Positions 26,478 through 36,795 of a stretch of DNA of 64,000 nucleotides are shown here, in pieces. The position numbers and the translations under genes were made by a program. The stretch comes from Alliaria petiolata (lineage: Eukaryota; Streptophyta; Magnoliopsida; Brassicales; Brassicaceae): contig JAHZTW010000001.1 of the NCBI GenBank assembly GCA_020283515.1, positions 101,295,713-101,359,712 of the forward strand. Reading direction: 5' to 3'. The first letter of the stretch is position 1, and the number at the start of each line of letters is the position of its first letter. The notes under the pieces were generated by a model. The model was not told the origin of the DNA, did no database searches, and saw only the letters and a program-made list of their open reading frames with translations.

Positions 26478-26752
26478 TTATTTAACCAGACGGTTGTAGC
26501 CTGGTGGTAATGGGCACACGGCTGTGAGTACTGCCACCTACGTTTGACCCCTGGCCACCGAGAGCTTTTAACTGGTGTATTTCGGACTTCCAGGATAACG
26601 CGGGATCCGCCGAAAGGTTGGTGTCTCCGCTACCCGGACCCACTTGGACCCGCCTGGACCCGTAATTTGGCGTCTATGACTGGGCGTTCAGGATTGGCAT
26701 TCGCGTTAGTTGGTGCCTTTGTGGCCCAGACACTTAAATTATCAAAAAAACA
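26478..26752 (+). mobile_element. SINE (tRNA-derived) with 16-bp target-site duplication
   Basis: A GC-richer island of about 275 bp. Near its 5' end are pol III promoter-like boxes: A box GTAGCCTGGTGGTAATGGG (about 26496-26514) and B box GTTTGACCCC (about 26543-26552). The 3' end is a short A-rich tail. The element is bracketed by the identical 16-mer AACAATGCATATTTAT at 26462-26477 and 26753-26768, as produced by LINE-type target-primed reverse transcription. It has no coding capacity. The family is probably one of the Brassicaceae SINE families, but I cannot name it. Confidence 0.85.
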
Positions 26753-26841
26753 AACAATGCATATTTATCTATGTTGCACACAATAAAAATGATTAAGTTA
26801 ATGGTGACCGTAGCAATAAAAAAAAGTCATAAGAGGACCCT

Positions 26842-27069
26842 TCAGCAGTGAGATTGGTTATCACTTAGGCTACTTGAATCTGCAGATCGGCATCTCCTCC
26901 AACTTGAAGCAGAGACACGACCTTGGGCAAATTGACTTCTCCAAGAGGCAAACATGTATAAGTCATCACACATATCCTTACCGAGAGGTTCTAGGTGACT
27001 CATTTCTTCTCCGAGGACACCCTTGGTTTTCCGGTCTTTCGCACATCTTTCAAATGTATCTGGAACATC
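26842..27069 (-). CDS. Unrecognised C-terminal exon, 75 codons plus stop
   Basis: An open stretch directly follows a good acceptor (TTGTATAG|GATGTT at 27069/27070) and runs to a TGA at 26842-26844. It encodes DVPDTFERCAKDRKTKGVL, then a segment with CDDLYMFASWRSQFAQGR and a serine-rich end. Composition and splice context look like a true terminal exon. I do not recognise the family. Its 5' border falls almost exactly where the tandem duplication begins (27063); the second unit keeps the acceptor but not the exon. It may belong to the same gene as the frames at 27270-27598, though I could not join them. Confidence 0.4.
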   Translation of the reverse strand, partial: DVPDTFERCAKDRKTKGVLGEEMSHLEPLGKDMCDDLYMFASWRSQFAQGRVSASSWRRCRSADSSSLSDNQSHC

Positions 27070-27269
27070 CTATACAATACAGTAAAACTATTATCTTTAT
27101 ATTACTTTAGAACCTATTGATTATATTTTTCTTTTTTTTGTTAATCGATGAAATAGAATATTATATAATTTACCTTTGGCCATCCAGAATATGTGACTTA
27201 AACAAAACATCTCATTAGGTAATTAGTGTTTTAATATGAACATTTATATACAAGTATAATACGATTCGT

Positions 27270-27598
27270 TTATGCCATTTTGCCTCCGTTAGGTTTCCTG
27301 CATGACCCTTTCTTTACTTTCCCTTGATTTGGTCTGCTACCACCAGCACAAACTTCTTCATCGGAAGAACTACTCGTAGCGGTTTCAGTTCTCGTTCTGT
27401 TGATCACCGTAATTGTTGTAGTCGAGACATTGTGTGCACTTCATACAAGGGAAATAACCAAATTATCACAAAATGAAATGATTTGAAAAGCATATCTTAC
27501 TCTGAACACTTACTAAGAGATGATATGATCATGCTTAGTCCACCAGACGAGAATGGTGTGTAAATCTCTATAGTTTCTACTGGTTCGACATTGCTCAT
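27270..27598 (-). CDS. Hypothetical two-exon frame inside unit 1
   Basis: The first part begins at the ATG at 27598 (M-S-N-V-E-P-V-E-T) and runs to a donor near 27509-27514. The second part starts after an acceptor near 27438 and encodes a Thr/Ser-rich segment (NVSTTTITVINRTRTET, SSSSDEEV) and a basic tail ending at a TAA at 27270-27272. The strongest donor (GTAAGT) does not keep the frame; the GTGTTC donor four bases on does. A further upstream exon (near 29173, D-R-E-Y-M-Y-E-M-G-P-Q-P) is possible because an AG acceptor precedes it. No family recognised. The Helitron would sit in its intron. Could be a real small gene or only a coincidental frame. Confidence 0.35.
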
Positions 27599-28033
27599 TC
27601 CCACTACAAATCATAATTGATATTTAGTGATATACTCATGGAGATATAAAGGCACTAGTCATGGCGAAAGTTTTTAAAAAATTGTTAAAAAAATTGTTTA
27701 GGGAAATACAAAATCAGTAAGCAACAAAATCAGTTTCGTTTTTGATGCAATTTCTTAGGTTTTCTGTTTATTATTGAAGCTTAAAAGAGTAATAATCTAA
27801 AGATGGAATTAAAATGTGTGTGGCAGAACAACATCAGTCCTAAAAAGAGAGAAAAACCCATTTTCCCTTCTTTTTATTAACTAAGGAGTCACGAACTTCT
27901 TTTTATTATCATCAATGTAATTTTGGCCAAACAAACAAGAGAAAACCTTCTACAAACTCTAAAAGAGGAATCGTTTAGCTACAACAACGTCGGTTTTGTT
28001 TTTGATGCAATTTCATAATAATTATGTCTATTA

Positions 28034-28793
28034 TCCCCTATATATTAATTGAAAAGCATTTTTAAAAAGTATGCTTATTTTTGAAATATTTATAGTGGTG
28101 CTATTTTGCTGATGTGTCACCACCACACTTATTCTCCCATTATTTTAATACTTATTTTCTTTTTTTGATTAGAACTAATTATATTATATGTCTTTATCCA
28201 TTTATAACTTTTAGTATAACCAGAAAATTATGTTTTAATTTTTGGATTATTTAAAATCGAATTTTAGGTTATATGATGATTTATGATATACATCATATTA
28301 CACAATATATTTTTCTAAAAAGAATAAAACAATAGTTTTTAAAAAAAATATTATTGAATGAAATATAATTTATACACAATTTATGATATACACAATACTT
28401 TTTTTAATTAGGCAGAAAATATGTTTACAATAAAAAAGACTTCGATATGTGTGATTTTAATTAAAAAAAAAAATTATATCAAATTAAAACTATAATTTAG
28501 GTTACAATAAAATATACTTCGATATGTGTGATTTTAATAAATATCCAGTTTTATAAATATTTTTTTGTTTATATGGTTTGTTAATAGAACTACATAAATT
28601 AACTAAATAATATAAATATTTAAACTTGAAAACAAGTTAAAAATATTATGTCAAAAAGTTGAAATATTAAAGTATATTATTCACATATATATAAAACTAG
28701 TTAAATTATTTTTACTTTAAACAATTTCAAAATCATCTTTAATAAAATTATTTATAGATTTTCATCATGCGCATGGCGCAGGTTATCACCTAG
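28034..28793 (+). mobile_element. Non-autonomous Helitron (copy 1)
   Basis: 760-bp element whose borders are proved by the empty site in unit 2 (about 30189). It begins TCCCCTATATATTAATTGA and ends GGTTATCACCTAG, with the short palindrome GCGCATGGCGC about ten bases before the CTAG. It is inserted between A (28033) and T (28794) with no target duplication. These are the diagnostic Helitron features. There is no Rep/helicase frame, so it is non-autonomous. A longer relative with the same ends lies at 60228-61568. Confidence 0.95.
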
Positions 28794-28984
28794 TTAAAGC
28801 TTAAAAGACTAACAATCTAAATATACAAGGTAGAAAGTGTGTGGCAGAACAACATCAGATCTTAAAACAGAAAAAAACACATTTTTCCTTGACATTAAAC
28901 TAAAGAGTCATGAACTTCATTTTATCATCATCAATGTAATTTTGGCCAAATAAACATTCTCAAACAAGAGAAAACATTCCCAAA

Positions 28985-29173
28985 CTAGAGAGAACCTTCT
29001 ACAAACTCGAGAAGTTCTCTAATCTCAAACCCAATGATAAGATAAAGATAATATTCATAGAACCTTTTACAAACTCCAAAACCTTTTGATCTGAGAAGAG
29101 AGGGAAACTGAAAATGAGCGAGAAAACGACTAACTCCTACTTCATTAGTTGGTTGCGGTCCCATTTCGTACAT
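28985..29173 (-). other. Repeated 62-codon frame in unit 1
   Basis: The frame starts MYEMGPQPTNEVGV and has a near-identical partner at 30385-30573. In unit 1 it is preceded by a good acceptor (TTTTCGCACAG at about 29184-29194); in unit 2 the AG is changed to AA. It may be an upstream exon of the hypothetical gene in this unit, with a donor at GTAGGAG after PTNE. No homology recognised. Confidence 0.3.
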
Positions 29174-29234
29174 GTATTCACGATCTGTGCGAAAACATAC
29201 TTAAATTCAATAAACTCAATTTTTATATTATCTC

Positions 29235-30613
29235 GAACATCCTATACAATATAGTAAAACTATTATCTTTATATTAGTTTAGAACCTATTGATTATATTA
29301 TTCTTTTTTGTGTTAATCGATAAAATAGAATATTATACAATTTACCTTTGGCCATCCAGGATCTATGACTTAAACAAAATATCTCATTAGGTAATTAGTG
29401 TTTTAATATGAACATTTATATACAAGTATAATACGATTTCGTTCATGCCATTGTGCCTCCGATAGGTTTACTGCATGACCCTTTCTTTACTTTCCCTTGC
29501 TTTGGTCTGCTACCACCAGCACCAACTTCTTCATCGGAAGAACTATTCGTAGCGGTTTCAGTTCTCGTTCTGTTGATCACCGTAATTGTTGTAGTCGAGA
29601 CATTGTGTGAACTTCATACAAGGAAAATAACCATATTATCACAATATGAAATGATTTGAAAAGCATATCTTACTCTGAACACTTACTAAGAGATGATATG
29701 ATCATGATTAGTCCACCAGACGAGAATGGTGTGTAAATCTCTATAGTTTCTACTGGTTCGACATTGCTCATTCCCACTACAAATCATAAATGATATTAAG
29801 TGATATACTCATGGAGATATAAAGGCACTAGTCATCGCGAAAGTTTTACACATAGTTGTTAAAAAAATTGTTTAGGCAAATACAAAATCAGTTTCGTTTT
29901 TGATGCAATTTCTTAAGTTTTCTGTTTATTATTGAAGCTTAAAAGAGTAATAATCTAAAGATGGAATTAGAATGTGTGTGGCAGAACAACATCAGTCCTA
30001 AAAAGAGATAAAAACCCATTTCCCCTTAACAATAAACTAAGGAGTCACGAACTTCCTTTTATCATCATCAATGTAATTTTGGCCAAACAAACAAGAGAAA
30101 ATTTTCTACAAACTCTAAAAGAGGAATCGTTTAGCTGCAACAACGTCGGTTTTGTTTTTGATGCAATTTCATAGTAATTATGTCTATTATTAAAACTTAA
30201 AAGACTAACAATCTAAATATAGAAGGTAGAAAGTGTGTGGCAGAACAACATCAGATCTTAAAACAGAAAAAAAAAAACTCATTTTTCCTTTACTGTAAAC
30301 TAAAGAGTCATGAACTTTATTTTATCATCATCAATGTAATTTTGGCCAAATAAACATTCTCAAACAAGAGAAAACATTCGCAAACTAGAGAGAACCTTCT
30401 ACAAACTCGAGAAGTTCTCTAATCTCAAACCCAATGATAAAATAAAGATAATATTCATAGAACCTTTTGCAAACTCCATAACCTTTTGATCTGAGAAGAG
30501 AGGGAAACTGAAAATGAGCGAGAAAACGACTAATTCCTACTTCAATAGTTGGTTGCGGTCCCATTTCGTACATGTATTCACGATTTGTGCGAAAACATAA
30601 CTAAACTCAATAA
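29235..30613. repeat. Tandem duplication, unit 2 (empty-site copy)
   Basis: Direct copy of 27063-29216 lacking the Helitron, so the duplication predates the insertion. The 150-bp sub-block occurs at about 29938-30105 and 30193-30375. It ends with the same GTGCGAAAACATA motif. Confidence 0.88.
29443..29771 (-). CDS. Hypothetical two-exon frame inside unit 2
   Basis: Partner of the frame at 27270-27598. Start ATG at 29771, end TGA at 29443-29445; the same Thr/Ser-rich and basic segments are present. Compared with unit 1, the codon changes I can see (S to N, C to G, N to K, R to S, N to I, K to T, and S to I in the first part) are all amino-acid replacing. That argues against purifying selection on this frame. 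Confidence 0.3.
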
Positions 30614-30759
30614 TTTTTTGAGTTTCATACATAAACTCAAAAAGTAGCCAAATCATAAATTGAATCTAATCCTGCTAGTTAACCGACGGTGACGTTAAAA
30701 AAGTTCTACTAAACAAAAACGGTGTCGTTTTAATTAGTTTCTTAACTAAAAAAATAATA

Positions 30760-30999
30760 TTCCCTCCGTTTTTATTTAAGTATCGTTTTACACTTTTTTT
30801 TTGTTTACAAATAATTGTCGTTTTCAGATTTCAATGCAGATTTATAAATGATTTTCCTGTTTTAACCCTACTTTTTAAGCTTATTAATTGATTCTATCAA
30901 ATAAAATAGTGTATTAATTAAGGGATAAAACAATAAAATTAGTTGTTTTTTAATATGTGTGAAACAATGTAAAACGAAAAAAAAAAAAATCAGAGGGAG
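30760..30999. mobile_element. Stowaway-type MITE, eroded
   Basis: 240-bp element. The left end TTCCCTCCGTTTTTAT and right end CAGAGGGAG form imperfect inverted repeats of the Stowaway type, flanked by TA (30758-30759, 31000-31001). More eroded than the copy at 4971. Confidence 0.7.
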
Positions 31000-31001
31000 T
31001 A

Positions 31002-31639
31002 ATAAAAAAAAAGAAATCGTTTTGGTTATCTATTTCTAATCCTTTAATGGCCTAATTCTAATCCCATATTGGATCGAAAACCGAGAACCCACTACACAAT
31101 TCCAAATTTCTTACGTTCTCGTTTTGTTTAGCCATAGGCCCTTCTGCAAATTTTGATTCCCACAAAAGAAAAACATTACTTTAAAATATTCCTCTCTTTT
31201 TTTTACCAACAGTTAGAGGTAGGGAATTAGCCGATTTCCCGATAATGAGCCAATGATCTGGATTCGGATGAGCCGAATATTCTCTTTTGTCTTCAATCGA
31301 TTTTTTGTAAAGAATAATCTATTAGAAAATACTATAGTTAGAGAGAGATTCTAGTACCTCGATAAGGGATCTCGACTGATTTTATAACCCTTTTTTCGTG
31401 AAACAAAACTTTTTTTTATCCCATTTTTTCACCCATCCATATTTCTTGGCTAAGCAGTTTTTCCTTGCTTTCTTTCTTTGTTTATATAAAATCACAAATT
31501 TTGACAAAGTTTATACAGTTATGCGTATGTGATATATGTCATGGTCGTCAAGTTAGATCATTAAGTACAAATGACACTGATTATTAACAAAGTTAACTGC
31601 TTTCTTGAACATTCGGCTCAAATCTGAATTTCCAGAAAG
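31002..31639. other. Spacer before the cystatin-related/AP2-B3 duplication
   Basis: AT-rich sequence with short homopolymer runs; no gene or repeat recognised. Confidence 0.4.
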
Positions 31640-32639
31640 ATTTTCAACACCAAATTAAAAGCTTCTAAAACCTTATCTTGCTCCCTCTTCTCTCTCACTA
31701 CTCCAAATCAAATAAGCTATGCAACACACCTAAAACAAACAAACAAAAAAGTTAACTATCAAGTAATGAGCTTCTAGTTGGAATTGGAGAAACTAAAGTA
31801 CCTTTATTATGATCTCACTCTATCGAAAAATATTGCCTTTCTGGCACAATCTAGGATCCATAACGTCGTAGTAAATAATCATCAATAATCATCAATAAAA
31901 GTACCCTCTAGCAAATTGTAAGCATAAGGAAAAAGTTTCCAAGAACCGGGAACTCACATATCCTCTGGACATTAGTCTTCAACACCTCGCAGACCACCTA
32001 AACATTGTTGAATCAAAGCATACTTCACCATACTTTTACATAGCAATAGCTAGCATACACCATAGTACTCTAATAAATATCCTGAAATTCTATTATGTAC
32101 CATTTAAAACCTAATTAATTTCATATACCGGTTAAAATCATAATTCATATTATTATTCAAAATGAAATCTTAACTACACTTAAATGTAGTAAATAATCAT
32201 CAGCAAAAGTTTCCGGTCTCATGTATGATGTATCTACGATCGACGAACAGGGTAGTAAATAGGTAAAACTTGCACAAAACCATTTTTTCCCCTTTAACAA
32301 ATCAATACTTTATACTAAACCAACATGAATATGACCAATCCAACCATGGTTAATAATTTCCTTTAAAAAGTAGCGAACCTGCGCTTGAAGAGGTATCGTT
32401 TAATCAAATATCAGAAGTATCCTTGGCGTTGAGCGAGATGCAGAAAGTGAATAATTAAAACTTAAACAAAGCAATTTTTACCGCTAAACACGAGTCAATC
32501 CACTCTAAATCAACATGATAGATAGATGTACATATTGACGTTTCCGTGTCTAATTCCTCCTACATTAATGGCCACTACTTAGAATTGTAAACAAAATGGA
32601 AGATTTCCACAAAGATCAAAACCTTACTTATCAAATCAC

Positions 32640-33345
32640 GGTGTAGGTTTGACATCGTAGACCCTTACATCCATTGGAAGGTAGCCAACCTTAGCTTGGA
32701 AAAGTACGTATATCAATACTTCAAAATATGTTCCCTATAGACAAAGCAACGTACATAAGAGTTCAAAAAAAGATTTCATATATATCTATAAACTAGTAGA
32801 TATATGAAATCTATTAAGCTATATATATAGTTAAGCAAACGTTTTTTTTTTTGTAACGAAACAATGGCTCCTCGGTTGGCAATAGATATTCACATTCATA
32901 TAAAAATCAGTAATTATTATAATTTATAAACAAACAAACCTTATCATCGTTATATTTCTTAATAGCGATCTTAGACAATCGCTCGACCAAATCTTGTCGG
33001 TTTCTGGTTCTTTAGCAATTAATGCTGCTGGTCTCGAAGACAAACATGATCATATTTCTCCATATAGCGTCTCTCGTGAAGTCAATGTCGTAATCCTTTT
33101 GAAACACACAGAAACCAAAAGGAATCATACATATATAAATCTTGACGAAAAATACAGAAAAAAATCAAATCAAATCATACTCAGTTTCTGCTTCGTACAA
33201 TTGAATAGTTTCTTCATCGTCTTCCAAGGAAGAGTCGCTTGACCACGGAAATATCTTCGCATTGCTGATCATCGATATCCGATATATGAAGCTTTAAATC
33301 AGGAAGTTCAGATTTCTTATCGACCACACGGAATGCGAAAACCCT
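32640..33345 (-). pseudogene. Cystatin-related protein remnant (unit A)
   Basis: Pieces in order on the minus strand: a first exon whose ATG is lost (the codon now reads GTG) with DKKSELPDLK and an acidic stretch; a second exon that reads DYDIDFTRDA and then a stop soon after, although EPETD can be read on in another frame; and the terminal FQAKVGYLP/YDVKPTP segment at about 32640-32700. The set resembles the Arabidopsis cystatin-related family (cystatin/monellin fold, unknown function). Assignment is from pattern memory only. Clearly non-functional. Confidence 0.55.
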
Positions 33346-34066
33346 AATTTAATTGCGCTTATTATGAAAACCCTAATTTTGTTATGTTAATTAACTTACA
33401 TTTGGATTAAACGTCGCTTTGAAGAGTTTAGCTTTATTTGGGGTTTCATACTTTTCTAAACAAAAAAAAATGACAACTTTTGTATACAGGTTTTGTTTGA
33501 TTTGAATAAGTTGTTTTTTTTTTCTTGGCTTTTCTCGATTGAGATTTAATTAATTTTGTTCTGTAGTTAATTTTTTGTTTGTTTATAATAAATGAAAAGA
33601 AATATTTGGTGGAAGAGAAAACAGAAAGAAAAAAAATTGTTAATAATCTTTTGTTCAATAGATATTTCAGTTTAACCAATCAGAAAACAGGGAAACAAAT
33701 AAACAAAAGAATAATACTCTCTAAGTTAGTCGACATTTTTCCAGTTTTTTTTTTTTTTTTTAACTTTTCTACCAAACAAGTAATTAATGACAACCATTCA
33801 ACGAAAAGGAAACCATCTATACCAAAAAGGAAACTTGTTTTTTTTTTTAAAGTAAACTTTGCAAATGCCAAAAAGGAAACTTTGCAAATGCCAACTTGTC
33901 AATCGTAAAATTATAGACACAACAACTGAAAAATGGAAACTGATTACTCGATAAATACAACCCCCACGATTTACTCTCCGCAAATATCTCTGTCTTATTT
34001 CTTCATCATTATATTTTGATTCTCTCTCTCTCTTACTTTTGTTCCGTAAATCCCATGTATATATCC

Positions 34067-35137
34067 ATGGATATCCAAGACACAAAGACGACGGAGACTT
34101 CATCAGGCTCAAGCGTCTCTTTCTTGCCTCTCAAGAAACGCAAGAGACCTCTTGACGACGCACCTGACAATGCCCTAGTTGCGACAGCGACAAAGAAGGT
34201 TGCGTTTTCAGGCAATGCAAATTACAAGGGAGTGGTTCAACAACAAAACGGCCACTGGGGGGCTCAGATATACACAGACCACAAAAGGATTTGGCTCGGC
34301 ACTTTCAAATCCGCCGCTGAAGCCGCCATGGCTTACGATAGCGCGTCAATCCTGCTCCGAAGCTTCGACGCTTACTCGCACCGGAACTTCCCTTGGTCTG
34401 ATCGCACGCTCCACGAACCGAAATTTCAAAAAGGCTACTCGACAACAAAAGAAGTGTTGGACATGATCAGAGACGGTTCTTACCAACAAGAGTTCAGAGA
34501 TTTTCTCAGATCTCAGAATGTCGGCAGCAACAACAACATGGGACCAAAACAGAGCGGAGGGGATGAACAATCGAACAAGCGTGTCTCGTGCACGCAGCTT
34601 TTCCGGAAGGAATTGACACAGAGCGATGTTGGGAAACTGAATAGGCTTGTGATACCTAAGAAGCATGCAGTAAAGCATTTTCCTCTCGTAACCGATGATC
34701 AAAGCGAGAGAGAAGAGGGCGAAATAGTGGGAGATGTGGAACATGTTGAGGTTGTCTTTTACGACAGAGCGATGAGACAATGGAAGTTTAGGTATTGTTA
34801 CTGGAAAAGTAGTCAGAGCTTTGTCTTCACCAGCGGATGGAAGGGTTTCGTGAAGGAGAAGAAACTTAAGCAGAAAGATGTTATCGTCTTTTACACATGC
34901 CATGTCAAGACATTAGAAGGTCAAAGCAATGAGTTGTTGATGATTGATGTTCATTGCTTTTCAGACAACGATTCCGTTGTCACTGATGAGGAAGTAAACG
35001 GGACTGTACTTGATATCAGTTCTAAGGAAGAAAGGAAAACACAAAACTTATTTAGCACGAAGTTAGAAGATGATCGAGAAACCAAAGCAGAGGAGAAGAG
35101 AGGAGGGTTTATGCTGTTTGGTGTTAGGATCCAATAG
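34067..35137 (+). CDS. RAV-like AP2/B3 transcription factor (copy A)
   Basis: Intronless frame of 356 residues from the ATG at 34067 (M-D-I-Q-D-T-K); two earlier in-frame ATGs (34016, 34055) would add up to 17 residues, but the equivalent start in copy B is also M-D. A basic PLKKRKRP signal (residues 21-28) precedes an AP2 domain at about 53-110 (YKGVVQQQNGHWGAQIY, RIWLGTF, AAMAYD). A B3 domain spans about 177-280 (LFRKELTQSDVGKLNRLVIP, YCYWKSSQSFVFTSGW). The C-terminus ends GGFMLFGVRIQ, matching the (R/K)LFGV repression motif of RAV/TEM factors. RAV proteins bind CAACA plus CACCTG bipartite sites and usually repress. Probably orthologous to At1g50680. The frame is intact. Shares a tandem block with copy B at 37960. 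Confidence 0.92.
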   Translation: MDIQDTKTTETSSGSSVSFLPLKKRKRPLDDAPDNALVATATKKVAFSGNANYKGVVQQQNGHWGAQIYTDHKRIWLGTFKSAAEAAMAYDSASILLRSFDAYSHRNFPWSDRTLHEPKFQKGYSTTKEVLDMIRDGSYQQEFRDFLRSQNVGSNNNMGPKQSGGDEQSNKRVSCTQLFRKELTQSDVGKLNRLVIPKKHAVKHFPLVTDDQSEREEGEIVGDVEHVEVVFYDRAMRQWKFRYCYWKSSQSFVFTSGWKGFVKEKKLKQKDVIVFYTCHVKTLEGQSNELLMIDVHCFSDNDSVVTDEEVNGTVLDISSKEERKTQNLFSTKLEDDRETKAEEKRGGFMLFGVRIQ

Positions 35138-35779
35138 CTACTTTTTCCTTAATTAGGTATAATTTGCGCCTTATGTTACTGTCACCAATAACCTGATGAC
35201 ATGCTATAGTCTATATAGTTTATACTTGATCAAAATTTTGATTTCTTGACCAAATTAAGAAAATACAGTAATAATATATTAGTGGACTTTATGCTAAAAT
35301 CTTAATTTCAAGAAAGCTTCTAAACCCTCCACTCATAGCCCGTCTTCTCTCTTCTGATCTTCTCTCTCAATTCTCCAAAGCAAATAATGCAACTAACAAT
35401 TATAAAAATTTCCACAGCACACACACACACACAATTAATGATCAAGTGATTCGGTTTTGAGTTTGGTATTGGAAAACCTAAATTACCTTTATTCCATGCT
35501 CTATCCAAAAATAATTACCCTTCTGGCATGGTCTACAATCCAGAACCATGTAGTTAAAAGTTTTCCTGTCTCATGTATCTAACATAGTAAAAATCATTAA
35601 ACCTTGTTCAGAACAATTTTTACCCCTAAAGACAAGTTAATACTTGATACCAAACCACATGAGTAATAGGTGATTACTGATCAGCGACGTTTCCATGTCT
35701 TTCCTCCTAAACTAATCACTAATGAGTTTCCCTACTTAGAATTGTAACCAGAGTTTACTTCTGCCTAAATAATTATGGT

Positions 35780-35915
35780 TTAGGTTTGACATCGTAGATC
35801 CTTGCACCCGAAGATAGCGAACTTCAGCATGAAAAGGTATCGGCTCACAGTGAGAAGCAGAAGCATCCTTGGCCTCGATAGCTGATAGCTCACACAAATT
35901 CAAGATTTGTGTGCT
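35780..35915 (-). pseudogene. Extra copy of the cystatin-related terminal exon
   Basis: Begins STQILNL (same codons as HTNLEF in the neighbour), continues EAKDASASHCEPIPFHAEV and then shifts frame before the GARIYDVKPKP end. It lies directly downstream of a complete terminal exon in unit B, so it is a local exon duplication and cannot be part of a normal transcript. Confidence 0.5.
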
Positions 35916-36058
35916 GGATATGGACATTGATGGTGACTACTTGATTAGAATCGTAACCAAAATGAAAAGGTTCCCACAAAGACAAAAACTTTACCCCCTT
36001 GAAGGTAGCAAATTAGCGTGAAAAGATCTCAGACCATACCTAGCTATCATCTCATCAA

Positions 36059-36795
36059 TCATGGTTTAGGCTTGACATCTAAGACCATGAATTTCGGTGA
36101 AATGGAGGCAACCTTAGCGTGAAAAGGCATGGGCTCACTATGAGACGCAGAAGGATCCTTGGCCTCGAGTCTGATGGAGAAAATGTTTCCCCCTCCACGA
36201 TTCCGATTAGCCTTGACAGCTCTCACAAATTCAAGATTTGTGTGCTGGAACGAACCAACAACGTACATTATTAAGTGTGAGATTCGTGTAGATATATAAT
36301 CAAACTAAATAGATACAAACCTCATCATCATTGTATTTCTTGAGAGCGGCCCTGGATAATCGCTCGACCAACTCTCCGTCGGTTTCTGGTTCTTTAGCAT
36401 AGTCTCAATTCTCGAAGACAACACGATGATAAATCACAAGGGTTCCTACTTTAGAGGCGTCAAAGTCGTAATCCTTTTTTGAAACACACACACGAGTCAA
36501 AAACCACAAATCAAATTCAAATGAAAAAAAGAGAGAGAAATTGTATCATTAACCCGCTTCTCTTATATTCTGCGTCGAACAATCGAGTATCCTCCGAAGT
36601 GTAACCCAGCGACTCTTCGCTGCTCGTAGAATACGTACCGCACGAAGAAGACGACGACATCGCATCGCATTCCTCCTCACCGGACATCTCATCGCCCTCA
36701 CCGTACATCTCATCGCGTTTCTCCTCACCGTCGCCGATGTCCAACTTCTGACGCTTGGGATCAGGTTCCTCAGATTTCTTATCGTGCGGATCCAT
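36059..36795 (-). pseudogene. Cystatin-related protein, disrupted (unit B)
   Basis: Three exons are visible: 36554-36795 (starts M-D-P-H-D-K-K; basic then acidic and Ser-rich, with SSEESLGYTSED), 36321-36473 and 36059-36244 (HTNLEFVRAVKANRNRGG, RLEAKDPSASHSEP, FHAKV, ending VLDVKPKP and TGA). The pattern resembles the Arabidopsis cystatin-related family. Exon 2 reads DYDFDASKVG...VFEN and then TGA (36405-36407), after which YAKEPETDGELVERLS continues in frame. The phase at the exon 1/2 border also fails with the only available acceptor. Two independent lesions make a functional product unlikely. Better preserved than the unit A copy. Confidence 0.6.

Larger units (their letters stand above)
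27063..29216. repeat. Tandem duplication, unit 1 (interrupted by a Helitron)
   Basis: The sequence from GAACATCCTATACAATA to GTGCGAAAACATA is repeated at 29235-30613 with only scattered substitutions. Without the 760-bp Helitron at 28034-28793, unit 1 is about 1.39 kb, against 1.38 kb for unit 2. Each unit itself contains two diverged copies of a roughly 150-bp block (27780-27950 and 28797-28975 here). Confidence 0.88.
31640..35250. repeat. Tandem block duplication, unit A (cystatin-related remnant plus AP2/B3 gene)
   Basis: Unit A and unit B (35300-39150) share the same order and landmarks: a CCTTTATT...TTCTGGCA(C/T) segment (31801, 35488), the decayed cystatin-related exons, a TGTATACAGGTTTT(G/C)TTTGATTTGAAT segment (33480, 36968), an AAATGAAAAGAAATATTT(G/A)GTGGAAGAGAAA segment (33591, 37078) and the AP2/B3 gene. 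Spacing is about 3.6 kb. The flanks have diverged far more than the AP2/B3 reading frames. Confidence 0.8.

Noticed and set aside
26490..26570. Possible tRNA gene (A- and B-box-like motifs)
   Set aside because: No cloverleaf could be built; the boxes belong to the SINE, which has a target duplication.
34346..34903. 185-codon antisense frame over AP2/B3 copy A
   Set aside because: Shadow of the B3 and AP2 coding sequence; no start context or homology.
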